Shown piece after piece: positions 16,032 to 24,453 of a stretch of 37,427 nt of DNA. Every line of letters begins with the position of its first letter. Position 1 is the stretch's first letter. The notes under the pieces were generated by a model that was not told the origin of the DNA, made no database searches, and saw only the letters and a program-made list of their open reading frames with translations. A program made the position numbers and the translations under genes. The stretch comes from Caballeronia jiangsuensis (GTDB lineage: Bacteria; Pseudomonadota; Gammaproteobacteria; Burkholderiales; Burkholderiaceae), in assembly GCA_000648925.1 (NCBI GenBank), contig JFHF01000067.1:1-37427 (forward strand), read 5' to 3'.

Positions 16032-17543
16032 ATGTTTGGCGAGAAGTTTGTCGGTCGGCAAAGTCCGATGGTGCTCGTGCTGGGACTGGGTGAATCCGGT
16101 CTGGCGATGGCGCGCTGGTGCGCCAGGCACGGTTGCCGCCTGAAGATCGCCGACACGCGCGAAACGCCGCCGAATCTTTCCGAACTCGCGATCCACAAGA
16201 TCGACGCGGTTTTCATTGGCGGCGCGTTCACGCCCGCATTGCTCGATGGCGGCGTCGAACTCGTCGCGATCAGCCCGGGGCTTTCGCCGCTCGCGCCCGA
16301 TCTCGCGCCGTTGATCGCCGCAGCGAACGAACGCGGCATTCCCGTGTGGGGTGAGCTCGAACTCTTCGCGCAGGCGCTCGCCGGATTGAGCCTGAACGGT
16401 TACGCGCCGAAGGTCATCGCGATCACCGGCACGAACGGCAAGACCACGACCACCGCGCTCACCGGGCTTTTGTGCGAGCGTGCGGGCAAGTCGGTCGCGG
16501 TTGCGGGCAACATCAGCCCGTCGATGCTCGACAAGCTGACCGAAGCCATCGATCAAACCGCGCTCCCGGACGTCTGGGTGCTCGAACTGTCGAGCTTCCA
16601 GCTTGAAACCTCGCATACCTTCGCCCCGCACGCGGCCGCGGTACTCAACATCACGCAGGACCATCTCGACTGGCACGGCGGCCTGGACGCGTATGCCGCC
16701 GCCAAGGGACGCATCTTCGGTCTGCGCACGACGCGCGTGCTGAACCGTGACGACGCCCGCACGATGGCGCTCGCAAAAAACATCGCACAAGACCGCGTCG
16801 TGACGTTCGGGCTGAACGAGCCGTGTCATGTCGGCGATTATGGTTTGCTGCGCGACACCGGCATGACGTGGCTCGTCATCGGTGTCGATCGAGATGCCGC
16901 CGATGAACCTGCGCCGTCGCGTCGCCGCAAGCAGGAAATCAGCGAGCCGAACGTCGTTTCGAAGCGGCTGATGCCGGTCGATGCACTGCGCATTCGCGGT
17001 CTCCATAACGCGGCGAACGCGCTCGCGGCGCTCGCGCTCGCGCGTGCGATCGATTTGCCGCTCGCCGCGCTGTTGCACGGATTGCGCGAGTATCGCGGCG
17101 AGCCGCATCGTGTGGAAGTGATTGCGCAGATCGATGGCGTCGATTACGTCGACGACAGCAAGGGCACCAACGTCGGCGCGACGGTTGCCGCGCTCGATGG
17201 CCTCGCGCAACGCATCGTGCTGATCGCCGGCGGCGACGGCAAGGGTCAGGACTTTTCGCCGCTCGAAGCGCCTGTCGCACGCTGGGCGCGCGCGGTCATG
17301 CTGATCGGTCGCGACGCGCCGCGCATCCGCGAAACGCTCGCGTCTACAGGTGTCGTGCTCGAAGACCACGCGACGCTCGAAGCCGCGACGAACGCCGCCG
17401 CGCGCATCGCGGAAGCCGGCGACGCCGTGCTGCTCTCGCCCGCGTGCGCGAGCCTCGACATGTTCAAGAACTACGCACACCGCGCCGACGTGTTTCGCGG
17501 CGCGGTCGAAGAAATCGCCGCCGCGCGGGGAGTGATGCTATGA
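16032..17543 (+). CDS. murD: UDP-MurNAc-L-alanine:D-glutamate ligase
   Basis: This 503-aa cytoplasmic ligase adds D-Glu to UDP-MurNAc-L-Ala. The N-terminal Rossmann-like domain begins VLVLGLGESGLAMARW. The P-loop GTNGKTTT starts at Gly133, and NITQDHLDWHG is the metal-binding segment. The C-terminal domain has DDSKGTNVGAT and LLSPACASLDMFKNY. It is about 65 residues longer than E. coli MurD (438 aa). Much of the excess is a polar, basic insertion near residues 285-316 in the central domain. AAAGGT precedes the ATG by 9 nt. The gap from mraY is 48 nt and T-rich; the 3' end overlaps ftsW (ATGA 17540). Confidence 0.95.
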   Translation: MFGEKFVGRQSPMVLVLGLGESGLAMARWCARHGCRLKIADTRETPPNLSELAIHKIDAVFIGGAFTPALLDGGVELVAISPGLSPLAPDLAPLIAAANERGIPVWGELELFAQALAGLSLNGYAPKVIAITGTNGKTTTTALTGLLCERAGKSVAVAGNISPSMLDKLTEAIDQTALPDVWVLELSSFQLETSHTFAPHAAAVLNITQDHLDWHGGLDAYAAAKGRIFGLRTTRVLNRDDARTMALAKNIAQDRVVTFGLNEPCHVGDYGLLRDTGMTWLVIGVDRDAADEPAPSRRRKQEISEPNVVSKRLMPVDALRIRGLHNAANALAALALARAIDLPLAALLHGLREYRGEPHRVEVIAQIDGVDYVDDSKGTNVGATVAALDGLAQRIVLIAGGDGKGQDFSPLEAPVARWARAVMLIGRDAPRIRETLASTGVVLEDHATLEAATNAAARIAEAGDAVLLSPACASLDMFKNYAHRADVFRGAVEEIAAARGVML

Positions 17544-18823
17544 GCTGGTCGGACCGCTTCGGATCGAAACTCACGGGCCAGCGCAACGCGATGCCGGGCG
17601 ACTCGCTCGCGGGCCGCTCGAATTCCGGCTCCGGCACGCGCGGCGGCATTTCGAGCGCGGTGAACGGCGTGCGCCCCGCGCGCTCGCGCATGCTCGACTA
17701 CGACTATTCGCTGCTGTGGGTGATGATCTCGCTGCTCGGCCTCGGCATCGTGATGGTGTATTCGGCGTCCATCGCAATGCCGGATTCTCCGAAGTACGCG
17801 AGCTATCGCGACTATCACTTCCTCGTGCGCCACCTGGTCTCGATCACGACGGCGCTCGTCGGCGCAATCATCGCGTTCAAGATTCCGATCAAGACGTGGG
17901 AGAAGTACGCGCCGAAGCTGTTCCTCTTCGCGCTGGTGCTGCTCGTCATCGTGCTGATTCCGCACGTCGGCAAAGGCGTGAACGGCGCGCGCCGCTGGAT
18001 TCCGCTCGGCATCACGAACATGCAGCCGTCGGAAATCATGAAGCTCGCGGTGACGATCTACGCCGCGAACTACACCGTGCGCAAGCAGGAATTCATGCAC
18101 AGCTTCGGCAAGGGCTTTCTGCCGATGGCGGTCGCGGTCGGCGCGGTCGGCGCGTTGCTGCTGCTCGAACCCGACATGGGCGCGTTCATGGTGATCGCCG
18201 CCATCGCGATGGGCGTGCTGTTCCTCGGCGGCGTCAACGGCAAGCTGTTCGGCGGACTGGTGGCGACGGCGGTCGGCACGTTCACGTTGCTCGTGTGGGC
18301 ATCGCCGTGGCGTCGCGAGCGGATCTTCGCTTACCTCGATCCGTGGGACGACCGTTACGCGCAAGGCAAGGCGTACCAGTTGACGCACTCGCTGATCGCG
18401 TTCGGACGCGGCGAGTGGTTCGGCGTTGGTCTCGGCGGCAGCGTCGAAAAGCTCAACTATCTTCCGGAAGCGCATACCGACTTCATTCTCGCGGTGATCG
18501 GCGAGGAGCTCGGTTTCGTCGGCGTGATCTGCGTGATCCTGCTGTTCTACTGGATCGTGCGCCGCGCGTTCGAGATCGGCCGTCAGGCGCTCGCGCTCGA
18601 TCGCACGTTCGCCGGTCTGATGGCGAAGGGCGTCGGCATCTGGTTCGGCGCGCAGACCTTCATCAACATGGGCGTGAATCTCGGCCTCCTGCCGACCAAG
18701 GGTCTCACGCTGCCGCTCGTCAGCTATGGCGGCTCGGGCATTTTGCTGAACTGCGTTGCGCTGGCTGTCTTGCTGCGCGTGGATTACGAGAACCGGGTGC
18801 TCATGCGCGGAGGAAAAGTATGA
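17540..18823 (+). CDS. ftsW: Septal peptidoglycan glycosyltransferase FtsW
   Basis: FtsW (427 aa) is the SEDS-family polymerase that links lipid II into glycan strands at the division site in partnership with FtsI. A polar N-terminal tail of about 55 residues is followed by roughly ten transmembrane helices. Conserved SEDS segments visible are NGARRWIPLG, MQPSEIMKLA, PEAHTDFILAVIGEELG and LPLVSYGGSG. The frame is open 32 codons upstream, but the ATG at 17540 is chosen because it overlaps the murD stop (ATGA) and GGGAGTGAT lies just before it. It is coupled downstream to murG by a second ATGA. Position between murD and murG distinguishes it from RodA. Confidence 0.96.
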   Translation: MSWSDRFGSKLTGQRNAMPGDSLAGRSNSGSGTRGGISSAVNGVRPARSRMLDYDYSLLWVMISLLGLGIVMVYSASIAMPDSPKYASYRDYHFLVRHLVSITTALVGAIIAFKIPIKTWEKYAPKLFLFALVLLVIVLIPHVGKGVNGARRWIPLGITNMQPSEIMKLAVTIYAANYTVRKQEFMHSFGKGFLPMAVAVGAVGALLLLEPDMGAFMVIAAIAMGVLFLGGVNGKLFGGLVATAVGTFTLLVWASPWRRERIFAYLDPWDDRYAQGKAYQLTHSLIAFGRGEWFGVGLGGSVEKLNYLPEAHTDFILAVIGEELGFVGVICVILLFYWIVRRAFEIGRQALALDRTFAGLMAKGVGIWFGAQTFINMGVNLGLLPTKGLTLPLVSYGGSGILLNCVALAVLLRVDYENRVLMRGGKV

Positions 18824-19938
18824 CCGCGCAACGCGACCGCACCTTGATGGTGATGGCGGGCGGCACCGGGGGCCACGTGTTCCCGGGGCTCGCGGTCGCG
18901 CACTGGATGCAGGCGCACGGCTGGCGCGTGGTGTGGCTCGGCAATGCGAACGGCATGGAAGCGACGCTCGTGCCGAAGCATGGCATTCCGATGGAATATG
19001 TGCGCTTCGGCGGCGTGCGCGGCAAGGGCATCAAAACGAAGCTGATGCTGCCGGTGAATTTGCTGCGCGCCTGCTCGCAGAGTCTCGCCGCGCTGCGTCG
19101 CGTGAAGCCGGACGTCGTGCTCGGCATGGGCGGCTATATCACGTTCCCGGCGGGCATCATGACGAAGCTCGCGGGCTGCCCGCTCGTGCTGCACGAACAG
19201 AATTCGATCGCGGGACTCGCGAACAAGGTGCTCGCGCATCTCGCGAAGCGCGTGCTCGTCGCGTTCCCCAATGCTCTGCCGAATGCCGAATGGACCGGCA
19301 ATCCGATCCGCGCGGAACTAACGAGCGCGTTGCCACCCAAAGTACGCTACGCCGCGCGTTCCGGGCGTCTGAATGTGCTCGTCGTCGGCGGCAGTCTCGG
19401 CGCGGCCGCATTGAACGAAACCGTGCCGAAGGCGCTCGCGATGCTCTCTCCGGAAGAGCGTCCGCGCATCGTTCATCAGGCGGGCGCGAAGCATATCGAA
19501 GCACTGGAAGCGAATTACGCAGCGGCGGGTCTCACACGCGGTGAAGACCTGCAACTCGTGCCGTTCATCGAGGACATGGCGGGAGCGTACGCATCGGCGG
19601 ATCTCGTCATCTGCCGCTCGGGCGCGATGACGGTGTCGGAGATCGCCGCGGTCGGCGTGGCCGCGCTCTTCGTGCCGTTCCCGTTCGCCGTCGACGATCA
19701 CCAGACGACCAACGGCGCCTTTCTCGCGAAGAACGGCGCGGCTGAATTGATACAACAACGCGATTTGTCGGCGCAGAAGCTCGCCGACTGGCTACGCGCA
19801 CAGTCGCGCGCATCGCTCGAGCAAATGGCCGAGCGCTCGCGCGCACTCGCGAAACCGGACGCGACCGAGAAGGTCGCGAGCATATGCGCCGACGTGGCCG
19901 GCGCGCGTGTGAACGCGCAAGCTCGGGAGGCACATTAA
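18820..19938 (+). CDS. murG: UDP-GlcNAc:lipid I N-acetylglucosaminyltransferase MurG
   Basis: This 372-aa peripheral inner-membrane GT-B glycosyltransferase converts lipid I to lipid II. The N-terminal domain carries the glycine-rich loop MAGGTGGHVFPGLAVA and GMGGYITFPAG; HEQNSIAGLANK follows. The C-terminal domain has VVGGSLGAAALNE and the UDP-GlcNAc site CRSGAMTVSEIA. The ATG at 18820 overlaps the ftsW TGA and has GGAGGAAAAG before it. A frame-open stretch continues far upstream through ftsW but has no MurG similarity. The stop TAA abuts the murC ATG with no spacer. Confidence 0.97.
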   Translation: MTAQRDRTLMVMAGGTGGHVFPGLAVAHWMQAHGWRVVWLGNANGMEATLVPKHGIPMEYVRFGGVRGKGIKTKLMLPVNLLRACSQSLAALRRVKPDVVLGMGGYITFPAGIMTKLAGCPLVLHEQNSIAGLANKVLAHLAKRVLVAFPNALPNAEWTGNPIRAELTSALPPKVRYAARSGRLNVLVVGGSLGAAALNETVPKALAMLSPEERPRIVHQAGAKHIEALEANYAAAGLTRGEDLQLVPFIEDMAGAYASADLVICRSGAMTVSEIAAVGVAALFVPFPFAVDDHQTTNGAFLAKNGAAELIQQRDLSAQKLADWLRAQSRASLEQMAERSRALAKPDATEKVASICADVAGARVNAQAREAH

Positions 19939-21330
19939 ATGAAACATATCGTCAAGCATATTCACTTCGTCGGGATCGGCGGCGCTGGCATGAGCGGCAT
20001 CGCCGAGGTGCTCCTCAATCTCGGCTATCACGTGAGCGGTTCGGATCTCGCGAACGGCGCCGTGACCGAGCGGCTGCGTGCACTCGGCGCGCGTGTCGAG
20101 ATCGGCCATCACGAGCAGAACATCGAAGGCGCGAATGCGGTCGTCGTGTCGACGGCCGTGCGTTCCGACAATCCTGAAGTGCTCGCCGCACGTCATCGTC
20201 GCGTGCCGATCGTGCCGCGCGCCGTGATGCTCGCGGAACTGATGCGTCTGAAGCAAGGCATCGCAATCGCCGGCACGCACGGCAAGACCACGACGACTTC
20301 GCTCGTCGCAAGCGTGCTCGCCGCTGGCGGGCTCGATCCGACCTTCGTGATCGGTGGCCGCCTGAACAGCGCGGGCGCGAACGCGCGTCTCGGCACGGGC
20401 GATTTCATCGTCGCTGAAGCGGATGAATCGGACGCATCATTCCTGAATCTCTTCCCGGTGATCGAAGTCATCACGAACATCGACGCCGATCACATGGACA
20501 CCTACGGCCACGACTTCGCGCGGCTGAAGCAGGCGTTTATCGAGTTCACGCATCGTCTGCCGTTCTATGGCATCGCGGTGTTGTGCGTCGACGATCCGAA
20601 CGTGCGCGAGATCCTGCCGTTCGTATCGAAGCCGATCATCCGCTACGGCCTGGGCGCGGAAGCTGAAGTGCGCGCGGTGAACGTCGAGGCGCGCGATGGC
20701 CGCATGCATTTCACGACGCTGCGCGCGGATGCGTCGTCGCTCGATATCGTGCTGAATCTTCCGGGCACGCACAACGTGCAGAACGCGCTCGCGGCAATCG
20801 CGATCGCGACTGAACTCGAAGTCGCCGATGCCGATATCCAGCGTGCGCTCGCCGAATTCAACGGCGTGGGCCGGCGCTTCCAGCGTTACGGCGAAGTGAA
20901 CGCGAGCACCGGCGAAGGCGCGTACACGCTGATCGACGACTACGGTCATCACCCGGTCGAAATGGCTGCGACGATCGCGGCGGCGCGCGGCGCGTTTCCC
21001 GATCGCCGTCTCGTGCTCGCGTTCCAGCCGCATCGCTATACGCGCACGCGCGATTGCTTCGAGGATTTCGTGAGAGTGCTGTCCACGGTCGATGCGCTCG
21101 TGCTCACCGATGTCTACGCGGCAGGCGAAGCGCCCATCGTCGCGGCGGACGGCCGGGCATTGGCGCGCGCGATTCGCGTCGCGGGCAAGGTGGAGCCGGT
21201 GTTCGTCGAAACGATCGACGAAGTGCCCGACGCGGTGACGACGATCGCGCGCAACGGCGATGTGGTGATCACGATGGGCGCGGGTTCCATCGGCGGTGTG
21301 TGCGGAAAGCTGGCGAATGGCCAGAACTGA
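19939..21330 (+). CDS. murC: UDP-N-acetylmuramate:L-alanine ligase
   Basis: This 463-aa cytoplasmic Mur ligase adds L-Ala, the first stem-peptide residue, to UDP-MurNAc. The N-terminal nucleotide-sugar domain has GIGGAGMSG at residues 12-20. The P-loop is G112-T-H-G-K116-T. EADESDASFLNL, NIDADHMDTYG and the C-terminal DDYGHHPVEM and FQPHRYTRTR are all family motifs. The ribosome site GGGAGG lies inside the end of murG. Length equals the usual 460-490 aa. Placement immediately after murG and one nucleotide before ddl fits the normal dcw order. Confidence 0.97.
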   Translation: MKHIVKHIHFVGIGGAGMSGIAEVLLNLGYHVSGSDLANGAVTERLRALGARVEIGHHEQNIEGANAVVVSTAVRSDNPEVLAARHRRVPIVPRAVMLAELMRLKQGIAIAGTHGKTTTTSLVASVLAAGGLDPTFVIGGRLNSAGANARLGTGDFIVAEADESDASFLNLFPVIEVITNIDADHMDTYGHDFARLKQAFIEFTHRLPFYGIAVLCVDDPNVREILPFVSKPIIRYGLGAEAEVRAVNVEARDGRMHFTTLRADASSLDIVLNLPGTHNVQNALAAIAIATELEVADADIQRALAEFNGVGRRFQRYGEVNASTGEGAYTLIDDYGHHPVEMAATIAAARGAFPDRRLVLAFQPHRYTRTRDCFEDFVRVLSTVDALVLTDVYAAGEAPIVAADGRALARAIRVAGKVEPVFVETIDEVPDAVTTIARNGDVVITMGAGSIGGVCGKLANGQN

Positions 21331-21331
21331 A

Positions 21332-22297
21332 ATGACAGACGTAACGAGCAATCAAGTGAATCAAATCGATCCGGCCGTGTTCGGCAAAGTCGCGGTGCTG
21401 CTCGGTGGAAATTCCGCCGAGCGCGAGGTCTCGCTCAATTCCGGGCGCCTCGTGCTCGAAGGTCTGCGCGACGCGGGCATCGATGCGCATCCGTTCGATC
21501 CGGCCCGGCATCCGCTTTCGGATCTGAAGGCGCAAGGCTTCGTGCGCGCGTTCATCGCGCTGCATGGCGGCTATGGCGAGAACGGGCAACTGCAAGGCGC
21601 GCTGGATTTCTACGGCATCCGGTACACGGGCAGCGGCGTGCTCGGCTCGGCGCTCGGCATGGACAAGCTGCGCACGAAGCTCGTGTGGCAGCAGACCGGC
21701 ATTCCGACGCCGCCGTTCGAAACCGTGTTCCGTGGCGAAGATTACGCGGCGCGCGCGCAGGACATCATCGCGAAGCTCGGGCTGCCGCTCTTCGTGAAGC
21801 CGGCAAGCGAAGGATCGAGTGTCGCGGTCATCAAGGTGAAGAGCGCGGAAACGCTCGTGCCCGCGCTCGCCGAAGCGGCGAACTTCGACAAGATCGTGAT
21901 CGTCGAGAAGAGCATCGAAGGCGGGGGCGAGTTCACGTGCTGCATCGCGGGCGACCTCGACTTGCCGGTCATCAAGATCGTGCCGGCGGGCGAGTTCTAC
22001 GACTATCACGCGAAGTACGTCGCCGACGACACGCAGTACCTGATTCCGTGCGGCCTGACCGAAGCCGAAGAAGCGCGCATGAAGCAACTGACCAAGCGGG
22101 CGTTCGAGATTCTCGGCTGCACCGACTGGGGTCGCGCAGACTTCATGCTCGACTCGGACGGCAACCCGTATTTCCTCGAAGTGAACACGGCGCCCGGCAT
22201 GACCGACCACTCGCTGCCGCCGAAGGCCGCGCGCGCGGTCGGCATCAGCTACAAGGATCTCGTCGTGAAGGTGCTGTCGCTCACGCTGAAGAATTAG
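21332..22297 (+). CDS. ddl: D-alanine--D-alanine ligase
   Basis: This 321-aa ATP-grasp enzyme joins two D-Ala molecules for use by MurF. N-terminal VLLGGNSAEREVSLNSG, HGGYGENGQLQG, FVKPASEGSSVAV, the YDYHAKY loop and FLEVNTAPGMTDHS are all diagnostic of Ddl. The start is uncertain: in-frame candidates are ATG 21332, ATG 21317 and GTG 21296, the latter two inside the murC end. GGAAAG lies before 21317, so translation may begin there, but homologues start nearer 21332. The core domain begins about 19 residues after the chosen start. It is likely inhibited by D-cycloserine, as in the family. Confidence 0.94.
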   Translation: MTDVTSNQVNQIDPAVFGKVAVLLGGNSAEREVSLNSGRLVLEGLRDAGIDAHPFDPARHPLSDLKAQGFVRAFIALHGGYGENGQLQGALDFYGIRYTGSGVLGSALGMDKLRTKLVWQQTGIPTPPFETVFRGEDYAARAQDIIAKLGLPLFVKPASEGSSVAVIKVKSAETLVPALAEAANFDKIVIVEKSIEGGGEFTCCIAGDLDLPVIKIVPAGEFYDYHAKYVADDTQYLIPCGLTEAEEARMKQLTKRAFEILGCTDWGRADFMLDSDGNPYFLEVNTAPGMTDHSLPPKAARAVGISYKDLVVKVLSLTLKN

Positions 22298-22331
22298 CTC
22301 GATCACACACAGGACACGAAGAAGCGAAACC

Positions 22332-23084
22332 ATGTGGAACAACGTTCGCCAACTCAACCTCGCCGCCAATGCGCTGCACGTCGTGCTCGTGCTGCTGCTT
22401 CTGGGCGCCGCGGGTTACTGGGCGATCCAGCGTCCCGAGTTTCGCCTGCGCGAAATTCAGATCGACGGAGACACCACGCACGTCAGTTCGCCGGTCGTGC
22501 GCGCGAGCGTGGTCGGTCATCTGAAGGGCAACTTCTTTACCGTCGATCTCGATGCGGCGCGCGCCGCGTTCGAGCAGGTGCCGTGGGTGCGCCACGCGAG
22601 CGTGCGGCGCGTGTGGCCCAACGCCCTCGCGGTGACGCTGGAGGAATACAAGCCGCTCGGCACGTGGGGCAACGATCAACTGGTGAGCGTCGACGGCGAT
22701 CTCTTCACGGCGAATCAGGGCGAACTCGACGACGATCTGCCGGCGTTCGACGGTCCCGAGGGCACGGCGAAGGAAGTGGTCGCGCGGTATCGCGATTTTC
22801 AGAAGTGGTTCGCGCCGCTGGACGCGAAGCCGGAGGAAGTGACGCTGTCGCCGCGTTTCGCGTGGACGGTCAAGCTCTCGAACGGCACGCAGATCGAACT
22901 CGGCCGCGAGCGCAACCCGGACACGCTGAATGACCGTTGCAAGCGTTTCGTCGCGTCGTGGACGTCCGTTACGGGACGATGGGGGAAAGACATCGAATAT
23001 GCGGATTTGCGGTACCCGAACGGCTTCGCCATACGAGCCGCGAACATGCGCTTCATCAACGACACCGATAAGGCCAAGAAGTAA
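22332..23084 (+). CDS. ftsQ: Cell division protein FtsQ
   Basis: FtsQ (250 aa) is a bitopic inner-membrane protein that, with FtsL and FtsB, links the Z ring to FtsWI. A short cytoplasmic N-terminus precedes one transmembrane helix (about residues 16-32). The periplasmic part opens with a POTRA domain (FRLREIQIDGDTTHVS, about 37-105), containing VPWVRHASVRRVWPN. The beta domain then extends to about residue 240. The gene starts 34 nt after ddl, with only a modest purine-rich ribosome site (GAAGAAGCG). Its size and position between ddl and ftsA make the call firm. Confidence 0.95.
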   Translation: MWNNVRQLNLAANALHVVLVLLLLGAAGYWAIQRPEFRLREIQIDGDTTHVSSPVVRASVVGHLKGNFFTVDLDAARAAFEQVPWVRHASVRRVWPNALAVTLEEYKPLGTWGNDQLVSVDGDLFTANQGELDDDLPAFDGPEGTAKEVVARYRDFQKWFAPLDAKPEEVTLSPRFAWTVKLSNGTQIELGRERNPDTLNDRCKRFVASWTSVTGRWGKDIEYADLRYPNGFAIRAANMRFINDTDKAKK

Positions 23085-23099
23085 GCAGACATCACAGGC

Positions 23100-23114
23100 A
23101 TGAGCACGCTATGA
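23100..23114 (+). other. Four-codon mini-ORF overlapping the ftsA start
   Basis: ATG AGC ACG CTA TGA encodes Met-Ser-Thr-Leu and its stop overlaps the ftsA ATG as ATGA. An AGG lies three nt before the mini-ORF. The ftsA ATG itself has no properly spaced Shine-Dalgarno sequence. Function is not established; start-stop coupling is a hypothesis. Confidence 0.3.
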
Positions 23115-24343
23115 GCAAAGACTACAAAGACCTGCTGGTTTCCCTCGACATCGGAACGTCGAAGGTGGTCGCGATCGTCGCCGAATTGAAGGGCGAAGGC
23201 CACTACGAGGTGATCGGACTCGGTCAGAGCGACTCGAAGGGGTTGAAGAAGGGCGTCGTGGTCAACATCGAGGCCACGGTGCAGTCCATCCAGCGCGCGC
23301 TGGAAGAGGCCGAACTAATGGCCGATTGCAAGATCACGAACGTCTTCACCGGGATCGCGGGCAGCCATATCCGCAGCTTCAATTCGAGCGGCATGGTCGC
23401 GATCAAGGACAAGGAAGTCACGCAGGCGGACGTCGCGCGCGTGATCGAGACGGCCAAGGCGATCAACATCCCGACCGATCAGCAGGTGCTGCACATCCTG
23501 ACGCAGGAATTCATCATCGACGGTCAGGAAGACGTGCGCGAGCCGATCGGCATGAGCGGCATCCGCCTCGAAGTGAAGGTGCACATCGTGACGGGCGCGG
23601 TGAGCGCGGCGCAGAACATCGTGAAGTGCGTGCGTCGCTGCGGGCTCGAAGTGAACGACCTGATCCTGCAACCGCTGGCGTCGTCGCTTGCGGTGCTGAC
23701 CGAGGACGAGAAGGAGCTCGGCGTGGTGCTGGTCGATATCGGCGGCGGCACGACCGACATCGCCATCTTCAGCGAAGGCGCGATCCGTCATACGGCGGTG
23801 ATTCCGATCGCCGGCGACCAGATCACGAGCGACGTCGCGATGGCGCTGCGCACGCCGACGCCCGACGCGGAAGACATCAAGGTGAGCTACGGCATCGCGA
23901 AGCAGGCGCTCGCCGATCCGGACGAAATGATCGAAGTGCCGGGTCTCGGCGAGCGCGGTCCGCGCACGCTGTCGCGCCAGGCGCTGGCGGCGGTCGTGGA
24001 ACCGCGCGTCGAAGAGCTGTTCTCGCTGGTGCAGCAGGTCGTGCGCGAGTCGGGCTACGAAGAGCTGCTGTCGAGCGGCGTCGTGCTGACCGGCGGCGCG
24101 GCGATGATGCCCGGCATGGTCGAGCTCGGCGAAGACATCTTCCTGAAGCCGGTGCGCATCGGCGTGCCGGAATACGCGGGCGGTCTCGCCGACGTGGTGC
24201 GCAATCCGCGCTACTCGACGGCGATGGGCCTGCTCGCCGAAGGACGCTCGCAACGCATGCGCGGCCGCAAGGTCGCAGTGCAAAACGGTTCGATGGGACA
24301 AGTGTTCTCGCGGATGAAGGACTGGTTCCTCGGAAACTTTTAA
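23111..24343 (+). CDS. ftsA: Cell division protein FtsA
   Basis: FtsA (410 aa) is an actin-like ATPase that tethers FtsZ to the membrane and recruits later division proteins. The phosphate-1 motif LDIGTSKVVA is at residues 11-20. The phosphate-2 motif VDIGGGTTDIAIF and the adenosine motif VVLTGGAAMMPGM follow in order. The FtsA-specific 1C subdomain replaces actin subdomain 1B. The C-terminus MGQVFSRMKDWFLGNF is the amphipathic membrane-targeting helix. The start lacks a clear ribosome site and overlaps a four-codon ORF. It is 26 nt after ftsQ and 110 nt before ftsZ. Confidence 0.97.
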   Translation: MSKDYKDLLVSLDIGTSKVVAIVAELKGEGHYEVIGLGQSDSKGLKKGVVVNIEATVQSIQRALEEAELMADCKITNVFTGIAGSHIRSFNSSGMVAIKDKEVTQADVARVIETAKAINIPTDQQVLHILTQEFIIDGQEDVREPIGMSGIRLEVKVHIVTGAVSAAQNIVKCVRRCGLEVNDLILQPLASSLAVLTEDEKELGVVLVDIGGGTTDIAIFSEGAIRHTAVIPIAGDQITSDVAMALRTPTPDAEDIKVSYGIAKQALADPDEMIEVPGLGERGPRTLSRQALAAVVEPRVEELFSLVQQVVRESGYEELLSSGVVLTGGAAMMPGMVELGEDIFLKPVRIGVPEYAGGLADVVRNPRYSTAMGLLAEGRSQRMRGRKVAVQNGSMGQVFSRMKDWFLGNF

Positions 24344-24453
24344 GCAACAGGCAATAAAAAGAATTACGCGCTGGTACCGGCGGCTGGCGCGCGACGAAAG
24401 GTTGCCCGATCTTTCATCGAATAACGCCGATCTTCATTCTTGACGGAGGCAAC

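Noticed and set aside
15198..17480. A 760-codon open frame opposite mraY and murD
   Set aside because: It is a complement artefact of high third-position GC across two well-identified genes, with a low-complexity Arg/Glu/Ala composition.
17716..18819. Long open stretch in the +1 frame of ftsW, continuous with murG
   Set aside because: It looks like an N-terminal extension or fusion of MurG, but MurG begins at 18820 with its own ribosome site and the upstream part is Arg-rich shadow sequence.
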